From contig NZ_QOHH01000011.1 of the NCBI RefSeq assembly GCF_003319105.1, positions 1-64,000 of the forward strand: a DNA stretch of 64,000 nucleotides, written 5' to 3'. A program made the translations under genes and the position numbers. Positions within the stretch are counted from its first letter, which is position 1. Each line of letters begins with the position of its first letter. Below the pieces are notes generated by a model that made no database searches, was not told where the DNA came from, and saw only the letters and a program-made list of their open reading frames with translations. Shown in pieces: positions 15,525 through 21,976 of the stretch. Origin of the DNA: Blastococcus sp. TF02-09. Its GTDB lineage: Bacteria > Actinomycetota > Actinomycetes > Mycobacteriales > Geodermatophilaceae.

Positions 15525-16587
15525 CGGAGCGCTCCGTGAAGTTCGAGGACTGGACGGGGATGGAGCGGGCGTCGCTCTGGGCACCCACGACGCCACTGGC
15601 CTCGCGGATCACCTCGAGCGGCTCGCAGTACCGGCCGCCGCCGTAGCGGGACCAGTAGCGGCTGGTGGCGAGGACGAAGTCGTCCTGCATGTAGCTGCGG
15701 ATGCCGGACTGCGAGCCGAAGCAGGCCAGCAGCGCGAGCTTGGTGTCGGTGAAGCCGTCGATGCTCACGAACCGGGTGGGCCGGTAGTCGACCGTCGCCG
15801 ACGGGCTCTGGTAGCAGGCGAAGGTCGGCACCGAACGGGTGGCGACGGTGGCCGCGCGGTGGACGGCGCGGTGGTCCTGGTGCCGGTCGTGCGCGGAGTG
15901 GGTGTAGACGATGGTCGGCTGCACCTGGGCGACGACGCGCTCGATGATCGAGACGGTCGGGTCGGACTCGCTGATGCGGGTGTCCTCGAGGTCCTCCATG
16001 AACAGTCGCGCGCCGATCAGCTCCGCCGCGGCCATGGACTCGCCCATGCGGTCGCCGGCCTCGCCGCCGCGGGCGCCGCGGGACAGGGTGAGGATCACGA
16101 CCTGGTCACCGGCGGACCGGTGCGCGGCCAGGGTGCCGCCGATGCCGAGCTCCACGTCGTCGGGGTGCGCACCGATGGCCAGCACCGTCTGGTGCCGGGT
16201 GGTGGCCCGCCGGGCGGCGCCGAGCTCGACCAGGCGGCGCACGGTCGCGACCACGTCGTCGCGGCGTACCGGCTTGACCAGGAACTCGTCGGCGTCGCGG
16301 CGCAGTGCCTCGACGGCGTAGTCGACCGAGGCGTGCGCGGTCATGACGGCCACGGGCAGGTCGGTCTGCAGCTCGCGCAGCCGGCCGAGGAACTCCAGGC
16401 CGTTCATGCCCGGCATCTCGATGTCGGTGACGACGGCGTCGAACGGCTCGCGGGCCGCGAGGGCCAGGGCCTCCAACGGGTCGAGGCAGGCCACCGCGTG
16501 CATCCCGGCCTTCGTCAGGACGGTGCGCACGAACTGCGCGATGTCGGGGTCGTCGTCGACCACCAGGACGCGGACGTCGCCGTCCAT
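15517..16587 (-). CDS. Response-regulator receiver fused to PIG-L/LmbE deacetylase
   Basis: 356 residues, ATG 16587 with AGGAG upstream. Residues 5-120 form a complete receiver: D11-D12-D13, phosphoacceptor D55 (AVVTDIEMPG), T83 and K105 (FLVKPV). Residues 131-335 form a PIG-L domain with the zinc/catalytic motif AHPDDVELG (from A140) and the later HDRHQDHRAVH block. PIG-L enzymes remove the N-acetyl group from GlcNAc-type sugars. The fusion implies that deacetylase activity or location is controlled by phosphorylation, so the output is enzymatic rather than DNA binding. It heads the five-gene operon down to 12057. Confidence 0.88.
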   Translation of the reverse strand: MDGDVRVLVVDDDPDIAQFVRTVLTKAGMHAVACLDPLEALALAAREPFDAVVTDIEMPGMNGLEFLGRLRELQTDLPVAVMTAHASVDYAVEALRRDADEFLVKPVRRDDVVATVRRLVELGAARRATTRHQTVLAIGAHPDDVELGIGGTLAAHRSAGDQVVILTLSRGARGGEAGDRMGESMAAAELIGARLFMEDLEDTRISESDPTVSIIERVVAQVQPTIVYTHSAHDRHQDHRAVHRAATVATRSVPTFACYQSPSATVDYRPTRFVSIDGFTDTKLALLACFGSQSGIRSYMQDDFVLATSRYWSRYGGGRYCEPLEVIREASGVVGAQSDARSIPVQSSNFTERSGV

Positions 16588-16650
16588 GCCAGCTCCTCAG
16601 CGGGTGAGCACCTCCCCGGGGGGAGGAGGACACGTCGTGCCCCGCACTCG

Positions 16651-16679
16651 GCAACGGCCCCCGCGAGGGTGTTGCTGAG
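16651..16679 (-). promoter_or_regulatory. Weak FliA-like promoter of the receiver-PIG-L operon
   Basis: On the minus strand: CTCA (16679-16676), exactly 17 nt, then GCCGTTGC (16658-16651), a 4/4 and 5/8 match to the FliA consensus with the same spacing as the strong copies. The start codon is 64 nt further on. Without the other copies I would not call it. Confidence 0.3.
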
Positions 16680-16695
16680 CCGGGCGCACCCGGCG

Positions 16696-16711
16696 TCACC
16701 CGGAGGGGTGA
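16696..16711. promoter_or_regulatory. 16-bp palindrome TCACCC-N4-GGGTGA between divergent operons
   Basis: TCACCC-GGAG-GGGTGA, exact in both half-sites. It lies just upstream of both divergent FliA-like promoters (16651-16679 and 16741-16769), so one bound regulator could control both the five-gene operon and the OmpR-type regulator. Same sequence class as 21868-21883 and 60011-60026. Confidence 0.5.
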
Positions 16712-16740
16712 GCCCACGGCGCCGCGTCGTCCCCGCTCGG

Positions 16741-16769
16741 CTCAAGCTGCGCGGCGCGCAGGCCGATCA
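16741..16769 (+). promoter_or_regulatory. FliA (sigma28)-type promoter of the OmpR-family regulator gene
   Basis: CTCA (16741-16744), 17 nt, GCCGATCA (16762-16769); 4/4 and 7/8 to consensus. It shares the longer CTCAAG-N15-GCCGATCA pattern with 7409-7437. A second short symmetric sequence, TCACC-CA-GGTGA, covers the expected transcription start (16771-16782). Confidence 0.65.
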
Positions 16770-16836
16770 CTCACCCAGGTGACCCCGACTCATCGGTCGC
16801 GGGCCCGTGAAGAGGTATCGGAGGAGGAGGAGGATC

Positions 16837-17541
16837 GTGGCTGGGTCCGTGCTCGTCGTGGAGGACACCGAGGAGATCCGCACCCTGGTCTCCACCGTCC
16901 TGGAGCGCGCCGGGATGCAGGTGCGCGCGGTCGGCACCGGAGCGGAGTGCATGGCGGAGGTGCGGCGCGAGCCGCCGGACCTCATCGTGCTCGACCTCGG
17001 GCTCCCCGACACCGACGGCACCGAGCTGTGCCGGCAGATCCGCGCCGAGACCGCCTGCTACGTCCTCATGCTCACCGCGCGCGCCGAGGAGGTCGACCTG
17101 CTCATCGGGCTGGCCGTCGGCGCCGACGGGTACATGGCCAAGCCGTTCTCCCCGCGCGAGCTGGTGGCGCGGGTGCAGGCGATGCTGCGGTTCCCGCGCA
17201 CCGCGCCGGCCCCGCAGCCGGCGGCCGCGGCCGAGGAGTCGGTCCGCCGGCTCGCCGAGCTCGAGGTGGACGAGGAGACCCGGGAGGTGCGGGTCGACGG
17301 CGCCGTCGTCGACCTGACCCGCACCGAGTTCGACCTGCTCGCCGCGCTGGCCTCCCGCCCGGGCCGGGTGCTGCAGCGCGAGACGCTGCTGCGCGAGGTC
17401 TGGCAGACCGACTGGGAGGGCAACCTCCGGCTGGTCGAGGCGCACATGTCCAACCTGCGCCGGAAGCTGGTCGCCGCCGGACTGAGCTCCCCGGAGATCC
17501 GCACGGTCCGCGGCGTCGGCTACCGCCTCGTCGCCGCCTGA
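16837..17541 (+). CDS. OmpR/PhoB-family response regulator
   Basis: 234 residues from GTG 16837 with a repeated GGAGGA stretch upstream. The receiver (about 4-115) has E9-D10, phosphoacceptor D53 (LIVLDLGLPD), T80 and K102 (MAKPF). A Pro/Ala linker leads to a winged-helix DNA-binding domain (about 145-232) with LTRTEFDLLAALASRPGRVLQRETLL and VRGVGYRLV. All catalytic residues are present. No kinase gene is adjacent; the nearest is at 20222-21814. A good candidate to bind the shared palindromes, though that is unproven. Confidence 0.93.
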   Translation: MAGSVLVVEDTEEIRTLVSTVLERAGMQVRAVGTGAECMAEVRREPPDLIVLDLGLPDTDGTELCRQIRAETACYVLMLTARAEEVDLLIGLAVGADGYMAKPFSPRELVARVQAMLRFPRTAPAPQPAAAAEESVRRLAELEVDEETREVRVDGAVVDLTRTEFDLLAALASRPGRVLQRETLLREVWQTDWEGNLRLVEAHMSNLRRKLVAAGLSSPEIRTVRGVGYRLVAA

Positions 17542-17549
17542 ATCCACCG

Positions 17550-17593
17550 AACGCGCGAGCCCCCGCACCGGACGGTGCGGGGGCTCGCGCGTT
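17550..17593. terminator. Strong bidirectional terminator
   Basis: A perfect 21-bp stem starting AACGCGCGAGCCCCCGCACC (17550-17570 with 17573-17593) around a GA loop, followed by CTCCTTCTTC. It sits between the convergent ends of the OmpR regulator gene and the receiver/HPt-like gene. Confidence 0.85.
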
Positions 17594-17601
17594 CTCCTTC
17601 T

Positions 17602-18276
17602 TCAGACGCCGGCGAGTGCGTGCAGGTGCTGCACCCGGGAGTGGGCCAGGACGCCGCGCCGGGCATCGGTGGCGATCGCCTGGCAGATGGAGGCGACCTC
17701 GGGGTGCCCGAGCTGGCCGCTGGTGCCGGCCAGGGTGTAGGCGGCCGAGGCCACGGCGGGGCTGTTGCCCTCGCGGGTGTGGATGTCGATGGCCGACACG
17801 CGGTCCGGCAGTGCGTTCACGTACATCTCCTGGAGTCGGTCCAGCAGGTGGTCGTCGAGGTCGACCTCGTGCAGGTCGTCGACCTCGTGGATCTCGTAGC
17901 GGTTCCCCTGCGCAGCCGGCCCCGTGGTCCGGCTGCGCAGGAAGTCGAGGAGCGCGTCGGGGTCGACGGGCTTGGGCAAGCAGGCCCACGCACCGGCGTC
18001 CGCGGCCTCGGCGGACGTGGTCGGCGACGGCTGCGCCGTCACGACCAGGAAGCGGGCCCGGGAGCCGTCGCGGCGCAGCCGGCGGAGCAGCTCCAGCCCG
18101 TCGTCCCCGGCGACCGTGACGTCGGTGACGACCAGGTCGTGCGGCGTGGCGGCGGCCAGGTGCCGGGCGGTGGCCACGTCCGGGGCCTCCTGGGCGTCCC
18201 ACCCGCCGAGGCGGAGGAGCCCGATGACCCGGCGGCGGGCGAGGGCGTCGGCGTCGACGACGAGGGCGGTCAGCAC
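17602..18276 (-). CDS. Receiver protein with HPt-like domain lacking the phospho-His
   Basis: 224 residues from GTG 18276, overlapping the upstream secreted-protein gene by 7 nt. The receiver (1-115) has D8/D10, phosphoacceptor D52 (VVTDVTVAGDDG), T80 and K102 (LPKPVD). Residues about 140-224 look like an HPt four-helix bundle, but where HPt proteins have AHxLKG this one has AYTLAG: the His is Tyr180 and the Lys is Ala. It can be phosphorylated on Asp but cannot pass phosphate through its HPt, so that part probably binds a partner only. Last gene of the TasA/SipW-like operon. Confidence 0.75.
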   Translation of the reverse strand: MLTALVVDADALARRRVIGLLRLGGWDAQEAPDVATARHLAAATPHDLVVTDVTVAGDDGLELLRRLRRDGSRARFLVVTAQPSPTTSAEAADAGAWACLPKPVDPDALLDFLRSRTTGPAAQGNRYEIHEVDDLHEVDLDDHLLDRLQEMYVNALPDRVSAIDIHTREGNSPAVASAAYTLAGTSGQLGHPEVASICQAIATDARRGVLAHSRVQHLHALAGV

Positions 18277-18743
18277 GTCAGCACCGCCGTCCGTGCCGAT
18301 TCGGTCGTCCAGCCGTAGCTGGTCAGCGTGATGACCGAGACGCGGGGCTGGTAGCCCAGGTAGCCGCGGTCGACCCGGGCGCTGACCGAGCGGTTCGTGG
18401 TACCGGTCTCGCCCATCACGACGGACTGGCCGTTGTTCAGGTGGGCCATGACCCGGTAGCCGGTGACGCCGCGCTGGGTGGTGCTGGCCGGCCAACTGAC
18501 GGTGGCGTTGTACCAGTAGTCGGTCACCGTGACGGTCGACGTGCCGTTCCAGTAGCTGTAGGAGGTGGTGGAGCAGTAGTCGTCCACGGTCACCGCGGCG
18601 GGCGCGGCGACGGTGCCGGCCTGCAGCACGGCGGTGTTCGTGGAGACGGCGTCGGTGAAGGTGGCCGAGGCCGGGATGCTGCTGCCCACGATCACGGCGG
18701 CGGTCAGGCCGAGCAGGACGGCGGAACGGCGGAGGCGGTTCAC
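18270..18743 (-). CDS. Secreted protein with SipW-type signal (TasA-like substrate)
   Basis: 157 residues from GTG 18743, overlapping the signal-peptidase stop as GTGA. The N-terminus NRLRRSAVLLGLTAAVIVGSSIPASA is followed by TFTDAVSTNTAVLQAGTV, the FTD...N..AGTV pattern of SipW-dependent signal regions seen in TasA/camelysin-type proteins. The mature part is Thr/Ser/Tyr-rich beta sequence (SYWNGTSTVTVTDYWYNATVSWP, TGYRVMAHL) like a fibronectin-type fold. Probably exported and processed by the neighbouring peptidase and assembled in the extracellular matrix (inference). Confidence 0.72.
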   Translation of the reverse strand: MNRLRRSAVLLGLTAAVIVGSSIPASATFTDAVSTNTAVLQAGTVAAPAAVTVDDYCSTTSYSYWNGTSTVTVTDYWYNATVSWPASTTQRGVTGYRVMAHLNNGQSVVMGETGTTNRSVSARVDRGYLGYQPRVSVITLTSYGWTTESARTAVLTC

Positions 18744-19372
18744 GAGAGGTCCTCCTCGTCGGTGGTCTCGGGGGTGGGGCGCCAGATGGTGAGCAGCACC
18801 CAGCCGGCCAGCAGGGCCGGGACGCCGTACAGCAGCGTCTGGGTGAGGACGGGGGCGCGGAGTGCCTGGATGGCGTGGCCGAGCTCGGGCACCACGGCCC
18901 GGACCTGGTAGGCGGTGTCGCCCTCGAGGGTCGCCGTCCACGGGTCGGCCGCCTCGTTGGCGTCGCCCTGGGTGCGGACGCTGACCCGGCCGTCGGCGCT
19001 GCGGTCGACCTCGATCACCCGGTGGGTGACGATCGAGCGGTCGCCGATCGGCTGGTGGTACGTGATGACCATGCCCTCGGTGACGTCCTCGACGGCGATC
19101 GGGGTGACGACGGTGACGTCGCCGGGCTCGATCATCGGGGCCATGGAACCGGTGAGCATCGTCATGGTGCGGTAGCCGAGGACGTGGGGGCCCACGGCGA
19201 GGAACGCGAAGACCGCGACGGCCAGCCCGACCACCGCGCGGACCAGCCACGGGGCGAGCAGGCCCAGCGTGCGGGCCGGACCGGCGAACCGGTCGTGCGC
19301 GGAACGGGTGTCCTCGGCCGGGGGCAGCAGCTGTGCTGCCCCCGGGCCACGGACGGGGAGGACGGCGGTCAT
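18740..19372 (-). CDS. sipW: SipW-type signal peptidase I
   Basis: 210 residues. A membrane helix at about 40-65 precedes the catalytic Ser76 in MLTGSMAPMIEPGD. The general base is H117 (IVTHRVIEV) rather than Lys, which marks the ER/SipW class of signal peptidases. A second helix lies near the C-terminus (LLYGVPALLAGWVLLTIW). In Bacillus, SipW matures TasA and TapA. Here substrate-like genes lie on both sides, the downstream one overlapping by 4 nt. ATG 19372 has GGAGA 7 nt upstream. Confidence 0.88.
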   Translation of the reverse strand: MTAVLPVRGPGAAQLLPPAEDTRSAHDRFAGPARTLGLLAPWLVRAVVGLAVAVFAFLAVGPHVLGYRTMTMLTGSMAPMIEPGDVTVVTPIAVEDVTEGMVITYHQPIGDRSIVTHRVIEVDRSADGRVSVRTQGDANEAADPWTATLEGDTAYQVRAVVPELGHAIQALRAPVLTQTLLYGVPALLAGWVLLTIWRPTPETTDEEDLS

Positions 19373-19400
19373 GGTGTGATCTCCGGTCGGATCAGCCGGG

Positions 19401-19994
19401 TCAGCGCGCAGCCGGCGCGGTGCGCTGGGTGGCGGTGAAGGTGAGGCTGAAGGCGGCCTGCTTGCCCTGGAACTCGTTGCCGGCGGACAGCGGCAGCGCG
19501 TAGGTCATCGCCAGGTTGTCGGACTTGCCGGCGACCAGGGACGCGGGGGCGTTCAGGGTGCCCGTGCTCACCGCAGGGCCCGAGGTGAGGAGGGTCTTCT
19601 CACCGCTGGCGCAGGTGAAGGCGTTGCCGCTCTGGGTCCAGGCGACGGGGCAGGACCGGACCGACAGCTGCAGGCCGTTGATGACGTCCGTCGTGAGGAC
19701 GCTGCTGGTGGTGGCGGCCGAGGCGAGGCTGATGGTGCCGAGGTCGCTGCTGCCGTCGTTCTTCAGCGTGTAGGTGCGGGTGACCGAGTCGCCGGGGATC
19801 AGGTCCGCGGCGGCGAAGTCGAGAGTCGAGGCCTTGGCGAGGTCGATCGAGACGGTGCCGGAGTTGATGGTCGTGGCGACCGGGGTGGTGCTGTCGGTGA
19901 AGGAACCGAAGGTGCCCATGCCGGCGACGGCAGCGGCCGCGCCGATGACGCCGAGCGAGCCGACGACCTTGCGGGTGGTGGAGGTGGCGCTCAT
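19401..19994 (-). CDS. TasA/camelysin-family secreted matrix protein
   Basis: 197 residues from ATG 19994 (GGGAGA upstream). The signal region KVVGSLGVIGAAAAVAGMGTF is followed by GSFTDSTTPVATTINSGTVSIDL, the SipW-type start of TasA/CalY proteins. The mature domain has the family pattern AADLIPGDSVTRTYTLKNDGSSDLG and ends with a beta strand FSLTFTATQRT. TasA forms fibres in Bacillus biofilms. One Cys pair (SCPVAW, FTCASG) could form a disulphide. First gene of the operon tasA-like, sipW, second substrate, receiver/HPt-like. Confidence 0.82.
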   Translation of the reverse strand: MSATSTTRKVVGSLGVIGAAAAVAGMGTFGSFTDSTTPVATTINSGTVSIDLAKASTLDFAAADLIPGDSVTRTYTLKNDGSSDLGTISLASAATTSSVLTTDVINGLQLSVRSCPVAWTQSGNAFTCASGEKTLLTSGPAVSTGTLNAPASLVAGKSDNLAMTYALPLSAGNEFQGKQAAFSLTFTATQRTAPAAR

Positions 19995-20107
19995 GTCGTT
20001 CTCCCTGTGTCCGTGCCACCGGCCTATCCGGCGACAAGGAGAACTCTGGAGGCCCTTCCGCAGGCCACCCGCCCGGAATCCGCAAGGAATCCGCAAGAAA
20101 AGAAACC

Positions 20108-20175
20108 CTGCTTTACCGCGGAGAAGCGGGCTGCTTTTCCGCGGAGAAGCGGGCTGCTTTTCTGCGGAAAAGCAG
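20108..20175. repeat. Three tandem 22-bp palindromic repeats (REP-like)
   Basis: Units start at 20108, 20131 and 20154 with a 23-bp period. Each reads CTGCTTT(A/T)C(C/T)GCGG then AGAAGCGG or AAAAGCAG. The third unit is a perfect palindrome. They belong to the family of the single copy at 170-191 and lie between the histidine-kinase gene and the tasA-like promoter region. Tandem foldback units could terminate kinase transcription or act as a DNA-binding array. Confidence 0.75.
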
Positions 20176-20208
20176 AGCGCCCCCGGCCCGGGAGGGGGCG
20201 GGGGCGCT
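20176..20208 (-). terminator. Terminator hairpin after the histidine kinase gene
   Basis: Arms AGCGCCCCCG (20176-20185) and CGGGGGCGCT (20199-20208) with a GC-rich loop, 14 nt beyond the kinase stop on the minus strand and directly followed by the three palindromic repeats. Confidence 0.65.
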
Positions 20209-20221
20209 TCTGGCGTCGTCG

Positions 20222-21814
20222 TCAGCGGATGTCGCGGGGGAGCGTGAGGGTGAAGGTGGTTCCCTCGCCCTCCACGCTGACCAGGTCCAGCGTGCCGCCG
20301 TGCGCGGTCGTGATGGCCTTGGTGATCGACAGGCCCAGACCCACGCCGGGGACGGCGTTGCGCTGGGCGGTGGAGGCGCGGAAGAACCGGGTGAAGAGCT
20401 TGCCCTGCTCGTCGTTGGGGATGCCGATGCCGGTGTCGCGGACCGCCAGCTGGGCGACCGGCACCGCACCGGGGCGCTCGTCGGGGGTCACAGCGCCGTC
20501 GGGGGACTGCCAGCCGGTCGTGACGGCGAGGGTCACCGAGCCGCCCGAGGGCGTGAACTTCACGGCGTTGGACACGAGGTTGTCGCAGGCCTGGCCCAGC
20601 CGCACCGGGTCACCGGCGACGACGAGGCCCTCGGCGGGCGCCTCCACCCGCAGCTCGACCCCGGCGCCGGTGGCGGCGACGCGGGCGGTGTCCTCGGCGG
20701 CCCGCACGATCGCGACCAGGTCGACGTCCTCGGACTGCAGCGTGAACTGGCCGGCCTCGACGCGCGCGGTGAACAGCAGGTCGCCCACCAGGCGCAGCAG
20801 CCGGTCGGCGTTGCGCTGCACCGTCGCCAGGTACTGCCGCTGCTCGTCGGTCAGCGTCCGGTCGTCGTCGTCGAGGACCAGCTCGAGGTAGCCCAGGATC
20901 GACGTCAGCGGGGTGCGGAGCTCGTGGGAGATCAGGCTGACGAACTGGTCCTTCATCCGCTCGGTGGCCCGGACGTCGGTCATGTCGGTGCCGACGAAGT
21001 TCCAGCCGGCGTGCACGCCGCGGTCGTCGGTGCGGGGGGTGACGGCGACGGAGACGGTGCGCTGACGGCCGTCGGCGCCCACGTAGGTCCAGTCGCGGAC
21101 GTCGCTGCCCTGTTCCTCGGCGGTCTGCACGAGCGCGCGGAGCCCGTCGACGTCGTCGGCGTGCCCGAGCGCGTCCTCGAGCTCCTCGGCGAGGTGGAAG
21201 TCGAGGATCGAGCGGCGGCGGACGACGTCGGCACGGGGGAGGCCCAGCAGCTTCTCCGCGCCCGGGTTCCAGACGCGGATCGTGCCGTCGGGGTCGGTGC
21301 CGATGATCGACTGCTCGGTCACGGCGTCGATGACGCTGGTCATGGTCTGGGCGCGGGCGGCCAGGATGCGCGAGGCCTGGTCCAGCTCGTCGGCGCGGCT
21401 CTGCACCTGCTCGAGCAGTGCGGCCTGCTCGGTCTGGAGCCGGTCGATGGCGCGGGCCTGCCGGCCCAGGTGCTGCGCGGTGCCCGCCAGAGCACTCGCG
21501 GGAGCGAGGGCCAGCAGGAACAGCGCCGGCGACTGCGTGCCGGCGTGCAGCAGCACGACCGACGCCGTCCCGGCGAGCGGGACGACGACGGTGCGCACGG
21601 CCGACGGCGTCGCGCGGGTGAGCCAGTCGGTGCCCACGGCGAGCGCGGCCGCCGCGAGACCGGCGAGCACCGCGCCGGGGCGGACGACCGGCAGTACGCC
21701 GGTGGCGAGGACCGCCACCGCGAGGAGGGTGAGCAGCGTGGCGGGGACAGGGCCACGCAGCGTCGCCCGCCACGCGGCGGCCGGGTGGCCCCGGTCCAGG
21801 ACGGCGGCGGTCAT
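20222..21814 (-). CDS. PAS-domain sensor histidine kinase
   Basis: 530 residues from ATG 21814; a longer frame to 21904 would run through a conserved palindrome, so it is not used. Residues 20-110 hold about four membrane helices (the 5TM-like or MASE-like input end), a coiled coil lies at about 115-160 and a PAS domain at about 160-283 (IIGTDPDGTIRVWNPGAEKLLG). HisKA has H297 in FVSLISHELRTPLTS, and HATPase_c about 400-530 has N box DNLVSNAVKF and G boxes DTGIGIP and GVGLGL. Complete and probably active. Possible partners are the receivers in this region. Confidence 0.93.
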   Translation of the reverse strand: MTAAVLDRGHPAAAWRATLRGPVPATLLTLLAVAVLATGVLPVVRPGAVLAGLAAAALAVGTDWLTRATPSAVRTVVVPLAGTASVVLLHAGTQSPALFLLALAPASALAGTAQHLGRQARAIDRLQTEQAALLEQVQSRADELDQASRILAARAQTMTSVIDAVTEQSIIGTDPDGTIRVWNPGAEKLLGLPRADVVRRRSILDFHLAEELEDALGHADDVDGLRALVQTAEEQGSDVRDWTYVGADGRQRTVSVAVTPRTDDRGVHAGWNFVGTDMTDVRATERMKDQFVSLISHELRTPLTSILGYLELVLDDDDRTLTDEQRQYLATVQRNADRLLRLVGDLLFTARVEAGQFTLQSEDVDLVAIVRAAEDTARVAATGAGVELRVEAPAEGLVVAGDPVRLGQACDNLVSNAVKFTPSGGSVTLAVTTGWQSPDGAVTPDERPGAVPVAQLAVRDTGIGIPNDEQGKLFTRFFRASTAQRNAVPGVGLGLSITKAITTAHGGTLDLVSVEGEGTTFTLTLPRDIR

Positions 21815-21865
21815 GTCCCGGACGTCGGCGTCCCGCGGCGGCCGCAGCAGCCCTGCCGGCCCCGG

Positions 21866-21885
21866 CCTCACCCGACCGGGTGAGG
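21866..21885. promoter_or_regulatory. Palindrome TCACCC-N4-GGGTGA upstream of the histidine kinase
   Basis: Core TCACCC-GACC-GGGTGA at 21868-21883, extended to a 20-bp near-perfect palindrome by CC/GG outside. It lies 52-71 bp upstream of the kinase ATG, in its promoter region. Same class as 16696-16711 and 60011-60026. Confidence 0.55.
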
Positions 21886-21897
21886 CGGGCGGTCCGG

Positions 21898-21943
21898 ACA
21901 GCACTGCGCCCCGCCGGGCGGACCCGGCGGGGCGCGGTGCTGT
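21898..21943 (-). terminator. Terminator after the three-gene envelope operon
   Basis: 21-bp arms (21898-21918 and 21923-21943; ACAGCAC-GCGCCCCGCCGGG paired with CCCGGCGGGGCGC-GTGCTGT) with one T/G mismatch and a 4-nt loop. It lies 34 nt after the stop at 21977 and separates that operon from the kinase gene. Confidence 0.8.
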
Positions 21944-21976
21944 CGGGTCGGGGACCCGGGTGTATCAGGTGCCGGA

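Noticed and set aside
16771-16782. TCACC-CA-GGTGA as a further copy of the 16-bp palindrome
   Set aside because: The half-site spacing is shorter than in the other four copies. It may be a separate symmetric site at the transcription start, so I did not count it.
20025-20051. FliA-like promoter before the tasA-like gene (CTCC-N15-GCCGGATA on the minus strand)
   Set aside because: The -10 match needs an inserted base and the spacing differs from the 17 nt of the other copies. Too weak to list.
7368-21883. BldD box interpretation of the TCACCC...GGGTGA sites
   Set aside because: The BldD consensus has one base between CnC and GnG halves; these sites have four bases between TCACCC and GGGTGA. 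A c-di-GMP link through BldD is therefore not supported by sequence.
21814-21904. Longer start for the histidine kinase at 21904
   Set aside because: It would put the conserved TCACCC-N4-GGGTGA palindrome inside the coding region and adds a Pro/Arg-rich stretch with no family similarity.
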